64,000 nucleotides of DNA from positions 497,788,190 to 497,852,189 of the forward strand of contig CM060990.1 of NCBI GenBank assembly GCA_030765065.1, read 5' to 3'. Below the pieces are notes generated by a model, which worked only from the letters and a program-made list of their open reading frames with translations, ran no database searches and was not told the origin of the DNA. Made by a program: the position numbers and the translations under genes. This stretch comes from Deroplatys truncata (lineage: Eukaryota; Arthropoda; Insecta; Mantodea; Mantidae). Below, one piece after another: positions 1 through 11,998 of this stretch. Positions within the stretch are counted from its first letter, which is position 1, and each line of letters starts with the position of its first letter.

Positions 1-239
1 TTAATCCTATGCTGGAGATGGTATAGTACCTATGGCCAACAGCTTTAATGTTATTTACGACGGCAGTTCAAAAGTTCTTGGCCTAATACAGAAATGATGC
101 TGGCAGTATAAAATAGCAAGAATAGTTCTTAAGTATGATCCTTTAGATGGTGCAGCATGCAGTTTTATACATGTACTTTCATTTGTGTAGTTAGTGCTGA
201 AAAATAAACAAGTTGAAATTTATTCTGAAAATTGATAAA

Positions 240-1221
240 GTTGAATGCTTTGCAGTGATTAAATATTTTATATTAAAAGTTTCGATGCCACTTTAGAAGA
301 TTTTTCACTACAATTTTCTATGGTGAAAAACTGGGCTGCAGTGTTTAAACAGTACAGTTCTTCACTTTTTGATGAAGGCTCAAGACACCCAATTTCTCCT
401 ATGACTGAAGAGAACATTACAAAAATCCATAACACTGTGTTAAATGACAAACAAATTAAGGTGTGAGAGTTTGCTAACATTGCTCTCATTAGATTGTTGC
501 ATGAGCATTTGCACATTAGCAAACTTTTAGTGTGATGGGAGTCAAGTTTGTTAACCACCAATCAGAAGCACCACTGTTGACAAAACAGATTCACCAACAC
601 CAGAGATGAAGCAGCAGTCCAAACAATGGGTGCAAGAGGGTGAAAGAACTCCATAAGAAAAAAAAAAGTATGTCCCTTCAGCAAGAAAGGTGATGATGAC
701 CAGTGTTTTTTGGGATGCTCAGTGTGTGGTGTTGGTAGCTACCCGGAAAGCCATTAATGGAGAACACCATGCAGCTTTGCTGGAGCAGTTGAAGGGTGCT
801 ATGAAGGCCAAACGTCAACATTTATTAAAAAAAAGTTTTTTTTACACCAAGAAAATGCACTCGTGCACACTTTAATTATGATTGCCAAGATATATTACTT
901 GCACTTTGAACTGCTGACACAAGCACCATTTTGCCTGATTTGGCTCCCATTGACATTTTTCTCTTCCCAAATCTGAAGAAATGGCTTGTTGGAAAAAGAT
1001 ATACCTCAGATGCAAGAATTATAAGTCACATATACTTTATTTTGCAGAGTTGGACACATCATTTTATACTGAAGGTATAAAGAACTTAGGAGCATCATTG
1101 GTCCAAGTGGATGGAGTTAAAAGCTATGTTGAAGACGGAAAGAAAATAAATAAAAAAAAGTTGGGTTAAAAATCTTCTTTTATTTTCCCTCAGACTAAGA
1201 AATTACTGAACAACCCTAGTA
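240..1221 (+). pseudogene. mariner transposase relic (mellifera-like)
   Basis: Decayed Tc1/mariner transposase. Fragments in shifting plus-strand frames match the family in order: an N-terminal helix-turn-helix segment (VIKYFILK, then VKNWAAVFKQ, 255-350), a linker, the catalytic-core stretch around VMMTSVFWDAQCVV (690-730), the INGEHHAALLEQLKGAMK block (750-810), the region where family members carry HQDNAP (about 850), the block before DFFLFPNLKKWL (900-985) and the C-terminal EGIKNL motif (1070-1090). Many stops and indels and a lost catalytic aspartate show it is dead. The right end reads TTACTGAACAACCCTAG followed by TA (1203-1221), like a mariner terminal repeat with its TA target. I found no matching left terminus, so the 5' end is lost or too diverged. 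The mellifera subfamily call rests on remembered similarity of the N-terminal and linker blocks. Confidence 0.8.
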
Positions 1222-2039
1222 CAAACCAACAAAATGTATCAACTGTTCTTCTATTTACCTTCTGCATTCATAAATGCTCTGTACAGCAATATTGTTGATA
1301 TGGAGTCAAAATGTATTACATCTGGTAATTCAGAGCTGTGGTTACAGTGTGATATTTTGTATTTCTGTGATTTATTATTTTGCAGGAGTACAACAGGTGA
1401 AGACTTTCTTATAAATGTAAAATAGTTTAAAAGTTTCTTGTGGAGGGAATAAAAATAATAAGCCTATTTGTTGTGGATAATATTAGCATTTTTAGTATTC
1501 AAATATGATTGTAACCTAGAATGATAAAAATGTACCTATGATATTTTTTTTTTCTTCGAAATACTGATAAATCTTGATGTTAACCATAATTATACTATCA
1601 TGGTCTAAAAATTTGCTGCCACACTAACCATGCTATAAAAATTCACTACACTGACAGAGAGTTCAATATATCAGGAACACATAAAATAGTAGATTTTTAG
1701 TTAAACAGAATCAACTGTACTTGCACTGCTCTTACATCCTTAAGATCAATCTCTATCTCTATCAATAACAAGAATCAACAATTTCAATTTCCTTTAATGA
1801 CTGTCTTCATTCTTAAAACAGCTTATAACAATTAGCAGTCTTTCCACCTTAATGTTATATAACCATTTGTAATTTGATAATACACGAAAAGCTTACTAAA
1901 TTAAGAGGAAAGCTATAACGTTCTGAAACATGGTCTGTTGAGTTTATAGGGATATCCACTTCCAAATGCTAGTATAGTGTGGTTTTCAAAATGACCCTTA
2001 AGCTTAAGATATTAATTCACTTTTCATCCCATATTTGAA
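1222..2039. other. AT-rich intronic DNA, nothing recognised
   Basis: No coding similarity, terminal repeats or RNA gene seen on either strand. It lies between the mariner relic and the start of the LINE relic. Confidence 0.5.
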
Positions 2040-2960
2040 ACCACATATTTAAAGATTACCTGAACTAATTGACAATCCACGAGTGCTAAGTGACCAGTGG
2101 AGGAAGAAGGTGCTGTCTGAAGGGAGCTCCAGCAGTGAGATAAAAGTGAAATACGTAGCAATAGGATGAGAACTTGCAGTATACAGAATTTGGATAGGAT
2201 TATTTATGAAAAAGAACTTTATCAAAAGCAAAACTGGCATAACATGTTGATGAATTTTTGTTTTGTCAATATTAGGAAGTGAAATATTCATGCTGTTAAC
2301 AATACGTGGGACAGAACTAAAATCCAAAATCTATGGATATTCAAACAATGCTCCAGAACCTGGTAGGAAAGATGAACAAAATTGATGGAATGGAACAATG
2401 CATAAAAGACAGCCAGAATAAAATACCTGAAGAAATAAAAAGAAGATTTCAGAAAAGATGTGCAAGTAATAAAAAGAGAAGTAGACAGAATCAAAGAGAG
2501 AATGGAAAGACTGGATGAGAGGAGGAGGTGGTTCAATGTAGCACTCATAGAAGTGGAGGAATTTAAACAGAAGATGAATAATGAAATTTTAATAGATAAA
2601 GTGGAAATTGGTTTGGAAGAGGGAGATTGTGGAAGCATACCATAATAGAAAGGCAAAGCGGAAAAAGGCCAATCATAAATACAATTCTCAAGATCAAGCC
2701 TACCTACTCTATGACATCTTAAGAAGAACAATGATGCTAAAAGGTAACAATATATTTATAAACAAGGACCTACCAGCTCAGAGGAATTTGAAAAGAAGTT
2801 TAGTTAAGAGAATGATGGAAGCAGGATCATATGCAAGCGAGCATTTATTCAAAATCTACATCTCTGGATAAATGGAGAATATGTAACATGTATGAGCAAG
2901 AATGACATATGGAGGAAATAACCAGAATGGAAGGAAATAAGTAAAAAAAAAAAGCAATGA
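2040..2960 (+). pseudogene. LINE ORF1 relic (coiled-coil RNA-binding protein)
   Basis: Broken plus-strand frames (2333-2518, 2460-2645, 2608-2871) are rich in Lys/Glu/Arg with heptad-like spacing (for example MQVIKREVDRIKERMERLDE), as in the coiled coil of L1-type ORF1 proteins, which bind LINE RNA as a chaperone. Around 2745-2850 the text IFINKDLPAQ followed by LVKRMMEAGSYAS resembles the conserved C-terminal part of ORF1p. At least two frameshifts separate the pieces. The element continues on the same strand with endonuclease (4640-5565) and reverse transcriptase (6690-8140) remnants. A minus-strand copy of the same kind of element lies at 38990-43800. The 2040-2330 part is assigned only by position and may be 5' UTR. 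Confidence 0.6.
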
Positions 2961-3289
2961 ACAAAGTGATTTTCAACATACACAGCTGGGAGACATAGTG
3001 CAAAGTCTGGTACAGATGTAAGTCCTAAAAAGATGACAGATTCAACACAAAAGAAATATTACATGAATACAACAGGTGATGGTCTGTCTCAGCTTTCACA
3101 TGAGTCAGAAACACGTTCTCTGAGAGAAAAGAGAGATATGACAGAAACAGAGATGTTGCAAGATATGTCATTACTGAAAAAGATGGTATCACCGCCCAGA
3201 TAGGGGAGAGGCAGCAGCACATAAGTATTTTATCATCTCCTCACAGAAGCATTTTGGTATTACAAAAAGATAAAGCATAACAGATGGTA

Positions 3290-4626
3290 TACGAGGTGTG
3301 ATCAAAAAGTTTCCAGAATGACGTCATAAATACTACACAACAGTTTCTTTTGTCTAATCCGCACTGTCACCCTCGAAGTAGTCTCCTTGGGAGTTTATAC
3401 ACTTGTTCCAGTGCTTCTGCCACTGCTGGAAGCACATCTGGAAGTCCTCTTCTTTCAACATGTTCAGAGTCATCTGCAATTCGTGATGGATGACAATCAA
3501 TGTCCTCAAAACGGTGTCCTCAGAGCCGCATTTTAAGTCACGGAAAAAGAAAAAAGTCCATTGGTGCCAAATCTAGAGAATAGGCAGGATGGAGAACAGT
3601 ATTCATGCTATTTTTATCCAAAAATTGGCGAACAGAAAGGGCTTTGTGTGCGGGCGCATTGTCATGATGCAGGAACCAGTCACCACTCCTCCATTTCTCC
3701 AGCCATTTGCGTCGCACATTCTCCCTTAATCCTTGCAGCACTTGTTTATAGAACACTTGATTCACTGTTTGACCCTGTGGCACAATTTCTTATGTACAAT
3801 GCCTTTAATGTCAAAAAACACAATCATCATTGACTTCACTTTGGATCGAACTTGTCTGGCCTTTTTCGGGTGTGGAGATGAAGGACTTTTCCATTGTGAA
3901 GATTGTTGCTTCGTTTCTGGATCGTACCCATAAATCCATGTTTCATCACCAGTAATAATTTTCTCCATAAACTGTGGGTCATTTTGTAGCTGTTCTTTAA
4001 GATCTGTGTGGGCAATCACAAGGCTTTCGTTTTGGTCATTTGAAAGCAGGCGGGGCACGAACTTGGCAGCAATTCTTCTCATGTCCAAATTGACTTTCAA
4101 AATGCTTTGAACACTTCCAAAGGAGAGTCCGAATGAGTCAGAAAGTTCTCTTATTGTAATGCGCCTATCATTTAAGATAGGCGCCCTCACCTGATTGATA
4201 TTTTCATCAGTTTTGCTGGAACAGGGTTGCCCAAATGATCTGCATCTTTAACTGATGTCACACCACTTTTAAATTTTGAAAACCACTCAAATGCTTGAGT
4301 TTTGCCCATAACGTCCTCCCCATAAGCTGTTCTTAACATTTCATAGGCTTCTGTTGCAGTTTTACCAAGTTTAAAGCAAAATTTTATTTCGTTCTTTGTT
4401 CTTCGTAATCCAACATTTTTGCTACGCGAAAAAATCTCAGCACATGCAAAACACGTGTTCACTTCAGAGCGTCTACCTCGTCACTGCATGGTCACAGGAA
4501 GTCACGTGGCCTCTCATTTTTATCGGGAAGGAACGCTGCATGTACAGTCTGGGTAAGAATTAAAAGAAATCTCAGCATCAGCATTGTTGTGAAGCCATTC
4601 CGGAAACTTTTTGATCACACCTCGTA
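3290..4626 (-). mobile_element. mariner element with both inverted ends and TA target
   Basis: A 1333-bp element at 3292-4624, flanked by TA on each side (3290-3291 and 4625-4626). The left end reads CGAGGTGTGATCAAAAAGTT (3292 onward); the right end is its reverse complement, CTTTTTGATCACACCTCG (to 4624). The ends agree over about 30 bp with two mismatches. It carries one transposase pseudogene on the minus strand. It sits inside the LINE relic, between its ORF1 and endonuclease parts, so it inserted later. Confidence 0.95.
3354..4462 (-). pseudogene. mariner transposase, DD34D, inactivated
   Basis: Cut-and-paste transposase filling the mariner at 3292-4624. It reads from an ATG at 4462 to a stop at 3354-3356, about 350 codons with breaks, close to normal mariner length. 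N-terminal helix-turn-helix blocks include EAYEMLRTAYGED and RRITIRELSDSFG. Catalytic residues are visible: Asp in TGDETWIYGYDPET, Asp in HHDNAPAH and, 34 residues later, Asp in LDLAPMDFFLFP, the DD34D signature. The C-terminus ends GDYFEGDSAD. Breaks are a one-base frameshift near 4205-4225, a second near 3785-3795, and a TGA right after the FFLFP block at 3538-3540 that looks like a CGA-to-TGA change. It is probably irritans-like. The high coding identity and near-perfect ends suggest a moderately young but dead copy. Confidence 0.92.
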
Positions 4627-4639
4627 CAGCTGAGAAGCA

Positions 4640-5565
4640 AAAGAACATTAGAAAAAGTTTAGATCTTTCAAAGGCAGAACAGGATCACAGTAGCAGACAG
4701 TAAGGAGATTAGGGATTTGGAGCTGTGAAGGTTTAAAAAGTAAAATCTTTACAGGAACTTCACAGCATTTACTGGGGATGGTAGACTATTTAGCACTTGT
4801 AGAAACATGGTTAAAAGAGCAAGATATTGCAATAAAGGATTTTAGCTAAGTATAAAGAAAGGGAAATACACTAGCATAGAAAAGGAGATCATCAGCAGGG
4901 CTAGGATTTTTTGTTAACATCCTGAGTAAAACCAACTTGGTCCAGGCGTAAGGAAGTATTGTGGGTCACAATGGAATTATGATATTAATATATACACAGG
5001 AATAGCATACAACTGTGGTCCAGGTGCAAGGAAGTATTATGGGTCATAACAACAGATAAACAGCTAGATGATGTTAATATATGCATAGGAATAGTATACA
5101 CTATTCCTATCCAGAATCATGCCATTTCCTAGATAAAAATTAGAGTAGTTAAGGGATAAGTATCTGAAAGCAGTGGTTATAATAATGAGTGATTTCATAT
5201 TAGAATAGGAGAAAGTGATGCGAATTTAATGGATGGTTGGGAGAATAATAATGTAACAGAAAAAGAGATAATCCCAGGCATAGTAAAAGTTGTAGATACA
5301 GGAAGTGAAAAATGTATAACTTCTGTGAATTAAATGCACTGGATATTCTAAATGGGAAACTTGGAGAGGACGAAAATGGTGAGTTCACCTTCATTACAAC
5401 AATGGGCAAAGTGTAATTAATTATGTATTATGCTCAATCAATATTAGCTTCATGGTAAGCACTTTTAAACTTTTAAATGAAAGTACTAACAGTGGCCATT
5501 TCCCACTACTAATAGATATTCAAATTAAAACAGAGAATTTCATAATTATAGTAGTTACAAAAGTT
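4640..5565 (+). pseudogene. LINE endonuclease (APE type) relic
   Basis: Continuation of the LINE interrupted by the mariner. Plus-strand fragments read MVDYLALVETWLKEQDIAIKD (about 4785-4840) and SAGLGFFVN (4890-4920), the same arrangement as the endonuclease of the minus-strand copy at 42.7-43.1 kb (VVDVLAIMETWINKE, then GGGVGILVKK). Further on come VIIMSDFIIRIGESDANL (5180-5230), the APE active-site GDFN-type block, and a C-terminal stretch with TFITTMGKSV and the Asp-His motif region near 5490-5510. This enzyme nicks target DNA to prime reverse transcription. Several frameshifts and an internal tandem duplication (4939-5100) show it is dead. Confidence 0.72.
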
Positions 5566-6680
5566 AAAGACATATGAACGCTGGACAAAGCTTGCACGGA
5601 GCACTGTTGCCAAGCATAGTAGGCGTTTACCGGCAGTAACTCTGAACATTAGAACACAGTTTACATGTCAGCAAAAGTGCCGTCCATTGTTTCCGTAATT
5701 AAACAACACACTAAATATCCTTAAAACCTTAAAATCTAACCTTGACACACGTTACAGCAATGGAACAGCAAGCACAGTGTCCTCTTCATCCTTGTGGGTT
5801 TTCCTGGAGATTTAAATACAGGTACATTCCCTTTTTGTTTGGATGAAGCTGCTTTACTACAAAGTTGTGACACTGTGCTTATGCTACCTACACCACAAGC
5901 TTCTAGTTACTTCCTGGGTTTATGACAAATCTACAGTTGTCCTATACTCTGGATTGGAGACTTTTTTTTTAAAAAAAGTTGTATACATTAAATACAATTT
6001 TTCTGCCCTCAGAATGCATCACTTCATGTTTGTTAATTGAAAAATCACTTGTCCCAGCTTTGATGGACATGTTCACACACTCTTAACACAAACATTGGGG
6101 AAAAGAGATACATAATAATTTCATTTATATATTAACAATATTTCAGCTCCAGTTTGAAACACAATTTAATAATGTTCATTCACTTTAATAATAAAATAAC
6201 ACACCACTACTCTGAAAGCAAACTGAACATTCACTCATTCGGTTTCAAACTGCATTGGTTTGTATTTTCATAGTGCACTGTATGTTTATATTTGAGATAA
6301 GTGTTGTGAGGAAGGAATGGTGTTATTTTTCAGGTTTGTCTATGTTGAGTGACGATAACCATGTGAAGATAAAAGGTGTATAGCTTGCATTCTAAGTATC
6401 AGATTTTTGTACAGCCATGATCAGAAAACAAAATTCTCTCTAATTATAAGATTAGCGTTTATTCTTTTCAAACATTTATCCAAACGTAATTAATGAAGAT
6501 AATGTTCTCAGTTCAGGTGTCTAAGATGCATGTACCACATTCAGCAGCACTTGTAGGAAGGGCATGCATAGAATTTGCTACAGTCTTCAGTACAGCCCGC
6601 TTTCATTTGTCTTAACTTTTGCAAAGCATATAACCAACTAGGGGAACAGAACACATGTAACAGGAAATATGTTAGATTTA
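5566..6680. other. unexplained interruption of the LINE relic
   Basis: The endonuclease similarity stops near 5565 and the linker and reverse-transcriptase similarity resumes near 6690. The stretch between has no recognisable coding or terminal repeats; short ORFs here show nothing familiar. It may be another insertion, or diverged LINE linker plus host DNA. Confidence 0.4.
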
Positions 6681-6689
6681 AATGTAAGA

Positions 6690-8140
6690 AGATTACAAAA
6701 CAAATTTGAATATGTCTTAGATTCCGAAATCAGAAATGCTTGTCAGAATGGGATACCAAACAATTAAAAAAACTATGACATTGAAAACGCAATTAATATT
6801 TTAAATTTATTATGGGTTGGGGTGGTGAGGAGATGAAAGTAAAATTTTGAAGAAATATTAAGAGTGATGACCGGTTTGATGATTGTAAAGTGAACAAAAG
6901 GGCAGTAAAGGCAAAGTTGGTCAAAAGGAGGGAAACAGGAGATATAAAATCTAAAGAGGACCATTTGCAAAGTAAACATTTCCATAATGAATCACTGGAA
7001 GGTAAAAGATATCTTGGAAAAAGAAAAATGCTAAAAAATGAATTAACATTAGTGAAAATAATGTTAGCAAAATATGGAAGGACATAAAATCACTATTAAG
7101 ATAAGTGGTTAAAACTAATGTAAGAAAGAAGAATTGTAAGAATACTTTTCAACTTTAAATGCCTGTGAAGGTTCTATCAAGGATAGGGTAATTCTAGAAA
7201 TAGAAAATAATTTCATGCAGATTTTGGATGGAGTCATAATAGAGAAAGAGGTAATGAATCAGATCAAAACAATGAAAAGAAACAAAGCACCAGGATACAT
7301 CGTACACCAAGAGGATTTCTTAAGGAATGTTGCGGAGATATGAACTGAGGTAAGCTATTAACATCTTTAATTAATTCAATGAAAACCATAGGATACACAC
7401 CAGAAAGCTGGAGACAACCAATATATAAAGGTAAAGGGAACATGGACAAACCTAAAAATTATTGGGGCATAGTTCTATTATCCAATGTGGGGAAAATTTA
7501 TACTGGGATTTTAGCAGATAGATTGTAAGAATGGACAGAGGAATATAATGTTCTTTCAATATTTTAAATGTGCTTTAGGAAAGGAAGATGAACTGTTGAC
7601 AATGTATTGGTTATGAAAACATTAGTGGATAAGTATCTAAAGAATAAAAGAGGAAAACTGTCGTAAAATTTATCAACTTGCAGAAAGCCTTGGACTGAAC
7701 AGAGCTCAATCTACTGTGGTATAAATTATAAAGAAAGGTGTAAGTAATAAAATGATGTCTATCTTAAAGTTTCTATACAAAGACAATACCTTTTGCGTAA
7801 CATACAAGGAAGGGGCAATAACTAGAGAAATATGTCAAGAAAAATTCTAACACAAGGACACAAGTTAAGTGTAATCTTATTAATTTATTGACCACATACC
7901 ACAAAATATATACAGGAGTAATCTCCTCTTGCCTGTAATAAATAATGTGAAGATCCCTGGTCTGCTTTCCACAGATGATTTGGTAGCAGGTTGTATTGCT
8001 GTAAATGGCTTACAAATTTCTTTACAAGAAATAGGTAACTACTGTTCAGAATGGGGATTAAAGGTAAATAGGGGAAAAGCAGAGACAACAAATTGTAGTT
8101 TATAGAGAGGAGGTAAGTTCAGTAAACACGAGAAGTGGTA
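6690..8140 (+). pseudogene. LINE reverse transcriptase relic
   Basis: Third part of the plus-strand LINE. A Lys-rich pre-RT linker is open from 6890 to 7087. From 7180 the frames show the N-terminal RT block (EIENNFMQILDGVI, then NQIKTMKRNKAPG), a degraded palm and fingers with LLYK-type and GFRKGR-like text near 7560-7590, a SILKFLYKDNTF block near 7760, and the catalytic region LLSTDDLVAG (7955-7995), where FADD is now STDD. It ends with ISLQEIGNYCSEWGLKVN near 8010-8070. Stops and indels occur throughout. Similarity ends near 8140, before the C-terminal zinc-knuckle domain that the 39-43.8 kb copy retains, so the 3' part is missing. Confidence 0.75.
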
Positions 8141-8416
8141 TAAAGTATGAGTACTTTATGAGTATATGAATAACATATAATGTACATTTTAACCCAAGAT
8201 GGGTTGCCCACATCCCAATGGCCAGGGCCAATTTCAGTGGGCAGTCCAATACATGTAATGTCTTAGTAACTTCAATACATTATTACTGTTATTAACAATC
8301 TATGTTTAATAATTTACAGTTAAAGCAAGGTAATTACTGAAATCTTGGAATGACATTACAAATAATACCTTTTAACACTTAAAACTTAAAAACCAAATAA
8401 AGGTATTAACACTTAC

Positions 8417-8546
8417 TTCTGTAGTTTCCTTTTTGCACCTGGCAGTATCTCCAAAATAGTTTGGTCCACTATTTCCTTCACCTTTTGGACACTGATTGAT
8501 GTCTATTCGATCAAAGTCCATCTCCAGGACAGAAATTGCAGTATAC
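8417..8546 (-). CDS. host exon, GPR158-like class C receptor ectodomain
   Basis: A 130-nt exon on the minus strand, preceded by an AG acceptor (8547-8548, TTATCATCAG) and followed by a consensus donor GTAAGTG (from 8416 leftward). It starts with one base that completes a Thr codon from the previous exon, then 43 codons, and ends in phase 0. It encodes VLEMDFDRIDINQCPKGEG followed by PNYFGDTARCKKETTE. The paired Cys spacing and DINQC text resemble the segment after the Cache domain of GPR158/GPR179 and Drosophila CG31760, orphan class C receptors at the neuronal plasma membrane. The previous exon is 59035-58891. Unlike the TE frames around it, it has no stop or indel. The exon call is firm; the family name is from memory and less so. 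Confidence 0.75.
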
Positions 8547-9289
8547 CTGATGATAAAATGATTGCACCACATTCTTTACTACATGAAAAAAATGTTCTAC
8601 AAAGCTATTCCTTAACCTTAACATTGCTGTGTTATCTACAAGCCATGCTGCATGTCCATGCTAAACTAGCTTTATTACATATGAATTTAAAAAGTTAATG
8701 CTGTAACAGTATCTTGTAATTTGTTAATCCTTTGAAGCAAGTACTGAAGGCTAACTTGAAGCTACTCTATACCCAAATAAGTTATTAAAATAAAGCACAA
8801 ATTTGGAAACTCTCTCTTTAGTTTTCTATCTTTCTGGCTCAACATTCCATGTGATGCAAAATTTTTTTCTAAGTCCAACGTGAGTAGCATATTTTTTCCA
8901 AGTACAGTTTGACATTTTTAGGTCGAATATGCATGTTGAATTACTTTTTAGAGTAATTTGATGCTGGAGAACACATTTTTCTTAACATAACTTAAGGCTT
9001 ATAATTTTTTATTTGTTTACCTACTGCACATAGTCATATTGAAGAGACTAAATTCTCGTTTTAGCTTCACTTAAAACAATGCAGCCAACAGTCCTTTTTG
9101 TCTCTAAATCATACTGACTAGATAACTTTGTACACCATTTGTCCCTGAATCACACTGATCAGCTATGTACACTAACTAATTAACTTAAACACTGCTTGCT
9201 TAAACTTTAAATATAATCTTAACACTACAGGATAGACTTGCCTAATATCTTCCGTAAGTTCTTTGAAAGGGCCTGCTGAGCAGTTTTGG
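8547..9289. other. intron DNA next to the host exon
   Basis: The acceptor-proximal end of the ~50-kb intron (minus-strand gene). AT-rich, with no coding similarity or repeats recognised. Confidence 0.5.
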
Positions 9290-10070
9290 TAGTCAGCATG
9301 CCCCAAAAATACTCACAAATGCTAGCATTATATTTTCAAGTTGCCGCCCCTGGATAGTCAATGCTGTAGAGCTTCCAGCAAGATTCAATGCTATTTGTAT
9401 CTACATTTATCACTGGGCCTACAAGTGCTTACAATGATTGAATGTGAAGTGGACAGCAAATCCTCCAGCCATCAGCCCCAAGTATCCCCTGCAGGCATGG
9501 GTGTGTATGGTGCTGATGAACTCTACGTGCTCTGCAATTAAATTGTAGAGCATGTTTGCATCCCTATTGTTATTAGGTCATATCATCACCTACATCTCAT
9601 TTGTTTCCATGTGTATCATTCTATGGATCCATCATAGTCTTATCTTATATGTCGATTTGAAGGACATGGCCGAGACCACCAATTTTCCCTCTTGCAATAT
9701 ACTTGGTGTTATTAGAGATCATACATACTTCACGACAGTAACTGTACCAGTCACATACCGTCTGCAAGCGCACATATTGATCTCCTACCAAAGCTCCATT
9801 ACACATCGCATGACTGTTTGTATGCAAAGCAGTAGACGAACAATAGGATTTGACAGAGCAATAACTTTTTCCCCACTCAAACCACATTAGTTTGCATACA
9901 AACATGGTCAGGACTTTCCAAAAATGACCTGCCGCTAATTGCTTGCACATGTTACCTTCTACAGAATTCTTGTGCACATGTCCGGCGATTTTTTGCAAAA
10001 GTTGGCTACAATTGTTACAAATGTTGTGCAGGTTGGCTGCAATACAAGAAGCAACAGGGCTAGTTGACAT
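9290..10070 (-). pseudogene. Merlin transposase relic
   Basis: Minus-strand frame 10070-9645 and its frameshifted continuation resemble Merlin (IS1016-type) transposases. Recognisable in order are DWYSYCREVC (about 9745-9775), IGGLGHVLQID (about 9660-9700, where family members have GGPG..VEID with the first catalytic Asp), NRDA plus LYNLIAEHV (about 9530-9575), and a block near 9430-9450 reading GGFAVHFTFNHC like the family G(Y/F).H.TVNH. A stop follows directly after the first Asp block and more stops occur downstream. The N-terminal third (10070-9800) is open but less recognisable. Terminal repeats and the 8-9 bp target duplication were not found. Merlin moves by cut and paste using a DDE nuclease. 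Confidence 0.68.
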
Positions 10071-11139
10071 CTGCCATTTCAGTCTGCTTGTGCATGTGCA
10101 TTGGTGAACAATCGGACTTAGAAAAATGTCTCATGTCACAGGTTCGAAGGTTTCTCCTTTTTTTTTTTTTCAACTTATTATACAAATTAATTGTATGAGT
10201 TCTGTTTAAGGCATAAACATAGCTACATTTTTAAAACTTAATCAGTTTGTTAGTATGCAAATTCATAGAAGAAATGGTAGGAGAAGAAATGCTGATGAGC
10301 ACTTATAACAGAAAATGGTATTAAATAAACAGATATATATATAATTGTTTTCTTTCTTTCTTTTCAAAATTACAAACTTACTTTATTTGAAAATAGCCCA
10401 GTTTCTCAGCACATTTCAGGACTGCTTTCACTTACACAAATAAACAACAATTTGTTTTCACAATATCCTTAGAATGTTCTAGACTGTGCAACTCCTTTCT
10501 AATGAGAGAGAGGAAGAGGGAGAGGAAAGGAGGGAGTGAGGGAAGGAAGAAATGGCGGGGACACCACCTTAAGTTTTCCAGATTAAAGACAGCAAAATAT
10601 ACTTTTAGACTGTCACAATGACAGATTACATATTTCTCACTAAAACGTTTAATGTTGGTGTTATCACATTTAATGCAGCAATGCCAGCAAATGCAGCAGC
10701 CACTGTCAATAGCATGCCCTGTGACGTAATCGCTCAGGGCAAGTTAGCCTGGAACGAAAGACAACAGTAGTGCAGACACTAGCATATCTGAGTCTCAGCA
10801 CTACTGCTTAGCACAACAGTACAGCAGATCTTCACAGTGGCAGGACTCGCATCTCAGCAACACATTCTTTATTACAGATCATCTTGTTTTATAAATCACT
10901 AAATATTTGTTGTAACTATAGTATATAGAGACAAAGGAGGATGTTCAATTATTAATCTGAATTTCAAGGAAATGAACTTTATTGCACATACACAAAGTAG
11001 TTGTGCTACTGCTTATCATACAAATAAACTTCACTTACAAAACATGAAAAACAATCCAAAAACTAAAGTTCTGTATTATACTTCTTATAAATTATAAGGA
11101 TATTAAACAAACTATCCTTTTTCCTTTGAAAGTGAGATT
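10071..11139. other. AT-rich intron DNA with a purine tract
   Basis: No gene seen. It contains a T-run (10158-10171) and an almost pure purine tract (10503-10560, GAGAGAGGAAGAGGGAG and similar). Nothing else is supported. Confidence 0.5.
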
Positions 11140-11998
11140 TTTATTTTACAATGCATACATTGTTGATTTAATTAAGAGTATAAATTTACTGTGAGCCTGT
11201 CCTACTTTAATGAGATTTTTCAATCCTTTTTCAATATTGGAGGTCATGTTCCAAACAATACATTTTAAGTTATGGTCTGATATTAGGATTCTATATGGTG
11301 GCTTACAATTCATCATTGAAAACAATTTTTCACAAAAATATGCAGATGAAAACATGCTAAGGATATGGCAGCAAAACAATGCTGTTGTGGGAATCGTGAT
11401 CAGGAGAAATGAACACATTCAGATGCTTTCTATTTTGGAATTGATCTCCAAGTTCTATGTTATTCAGCAAATGACAACTGATGATGATTCAAACATTTCA
11501 ATTGTACAGTATTTGTGGTTTTCCCTAATACAGACATAATACCACTTAGCTGGATCCATTTAGCACATAAATGTTGTCGAATCATACAATGCAGAGCAAC
11601 AATATGATTAACTCAAGACATTTTGTCCTTAATTCGTTCAACAATTTCACTCTTAGTCCCTACAATGGAAGGTGCTCTATCCATTGCCAAAGGTACAAGA
11701 TTGCGCCACTGTAATTCAGCATTTTCTATGATCATTGTAGAGCAGTAAAAATGTACATAGCTGTTGTTTCTCCACGAATTGGAATGAGATCTAGTAACTC
11801 CTCCCACCTGGAGATTAGCATCAACACTTCTTAAAAAAATTATAATTAAGTGGTGTCAGAAACGTTAATGCTTTCATCTAAGGCCAATGAAAATGCTATG
11901 AAGTTATTAGACACACTTACAAGTTGTTCATGAACATTAATCATATCCTAAATGAGGTGCATTACTCTACTTGGAGACAAACTAACTGTCTAGTGACA

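Noticed and set aside
8417-8572. Upstream ATG at 8570-8572 as the start of a small gene
   Set aside because: The ATG lies before the AG acceptor; conservation-like text and phase match begin exactly at 8546.
11146-11539. 109-codon plus-strand ORF at 11210
   Set aside because: It is antisense to the hAT C-terminal block.
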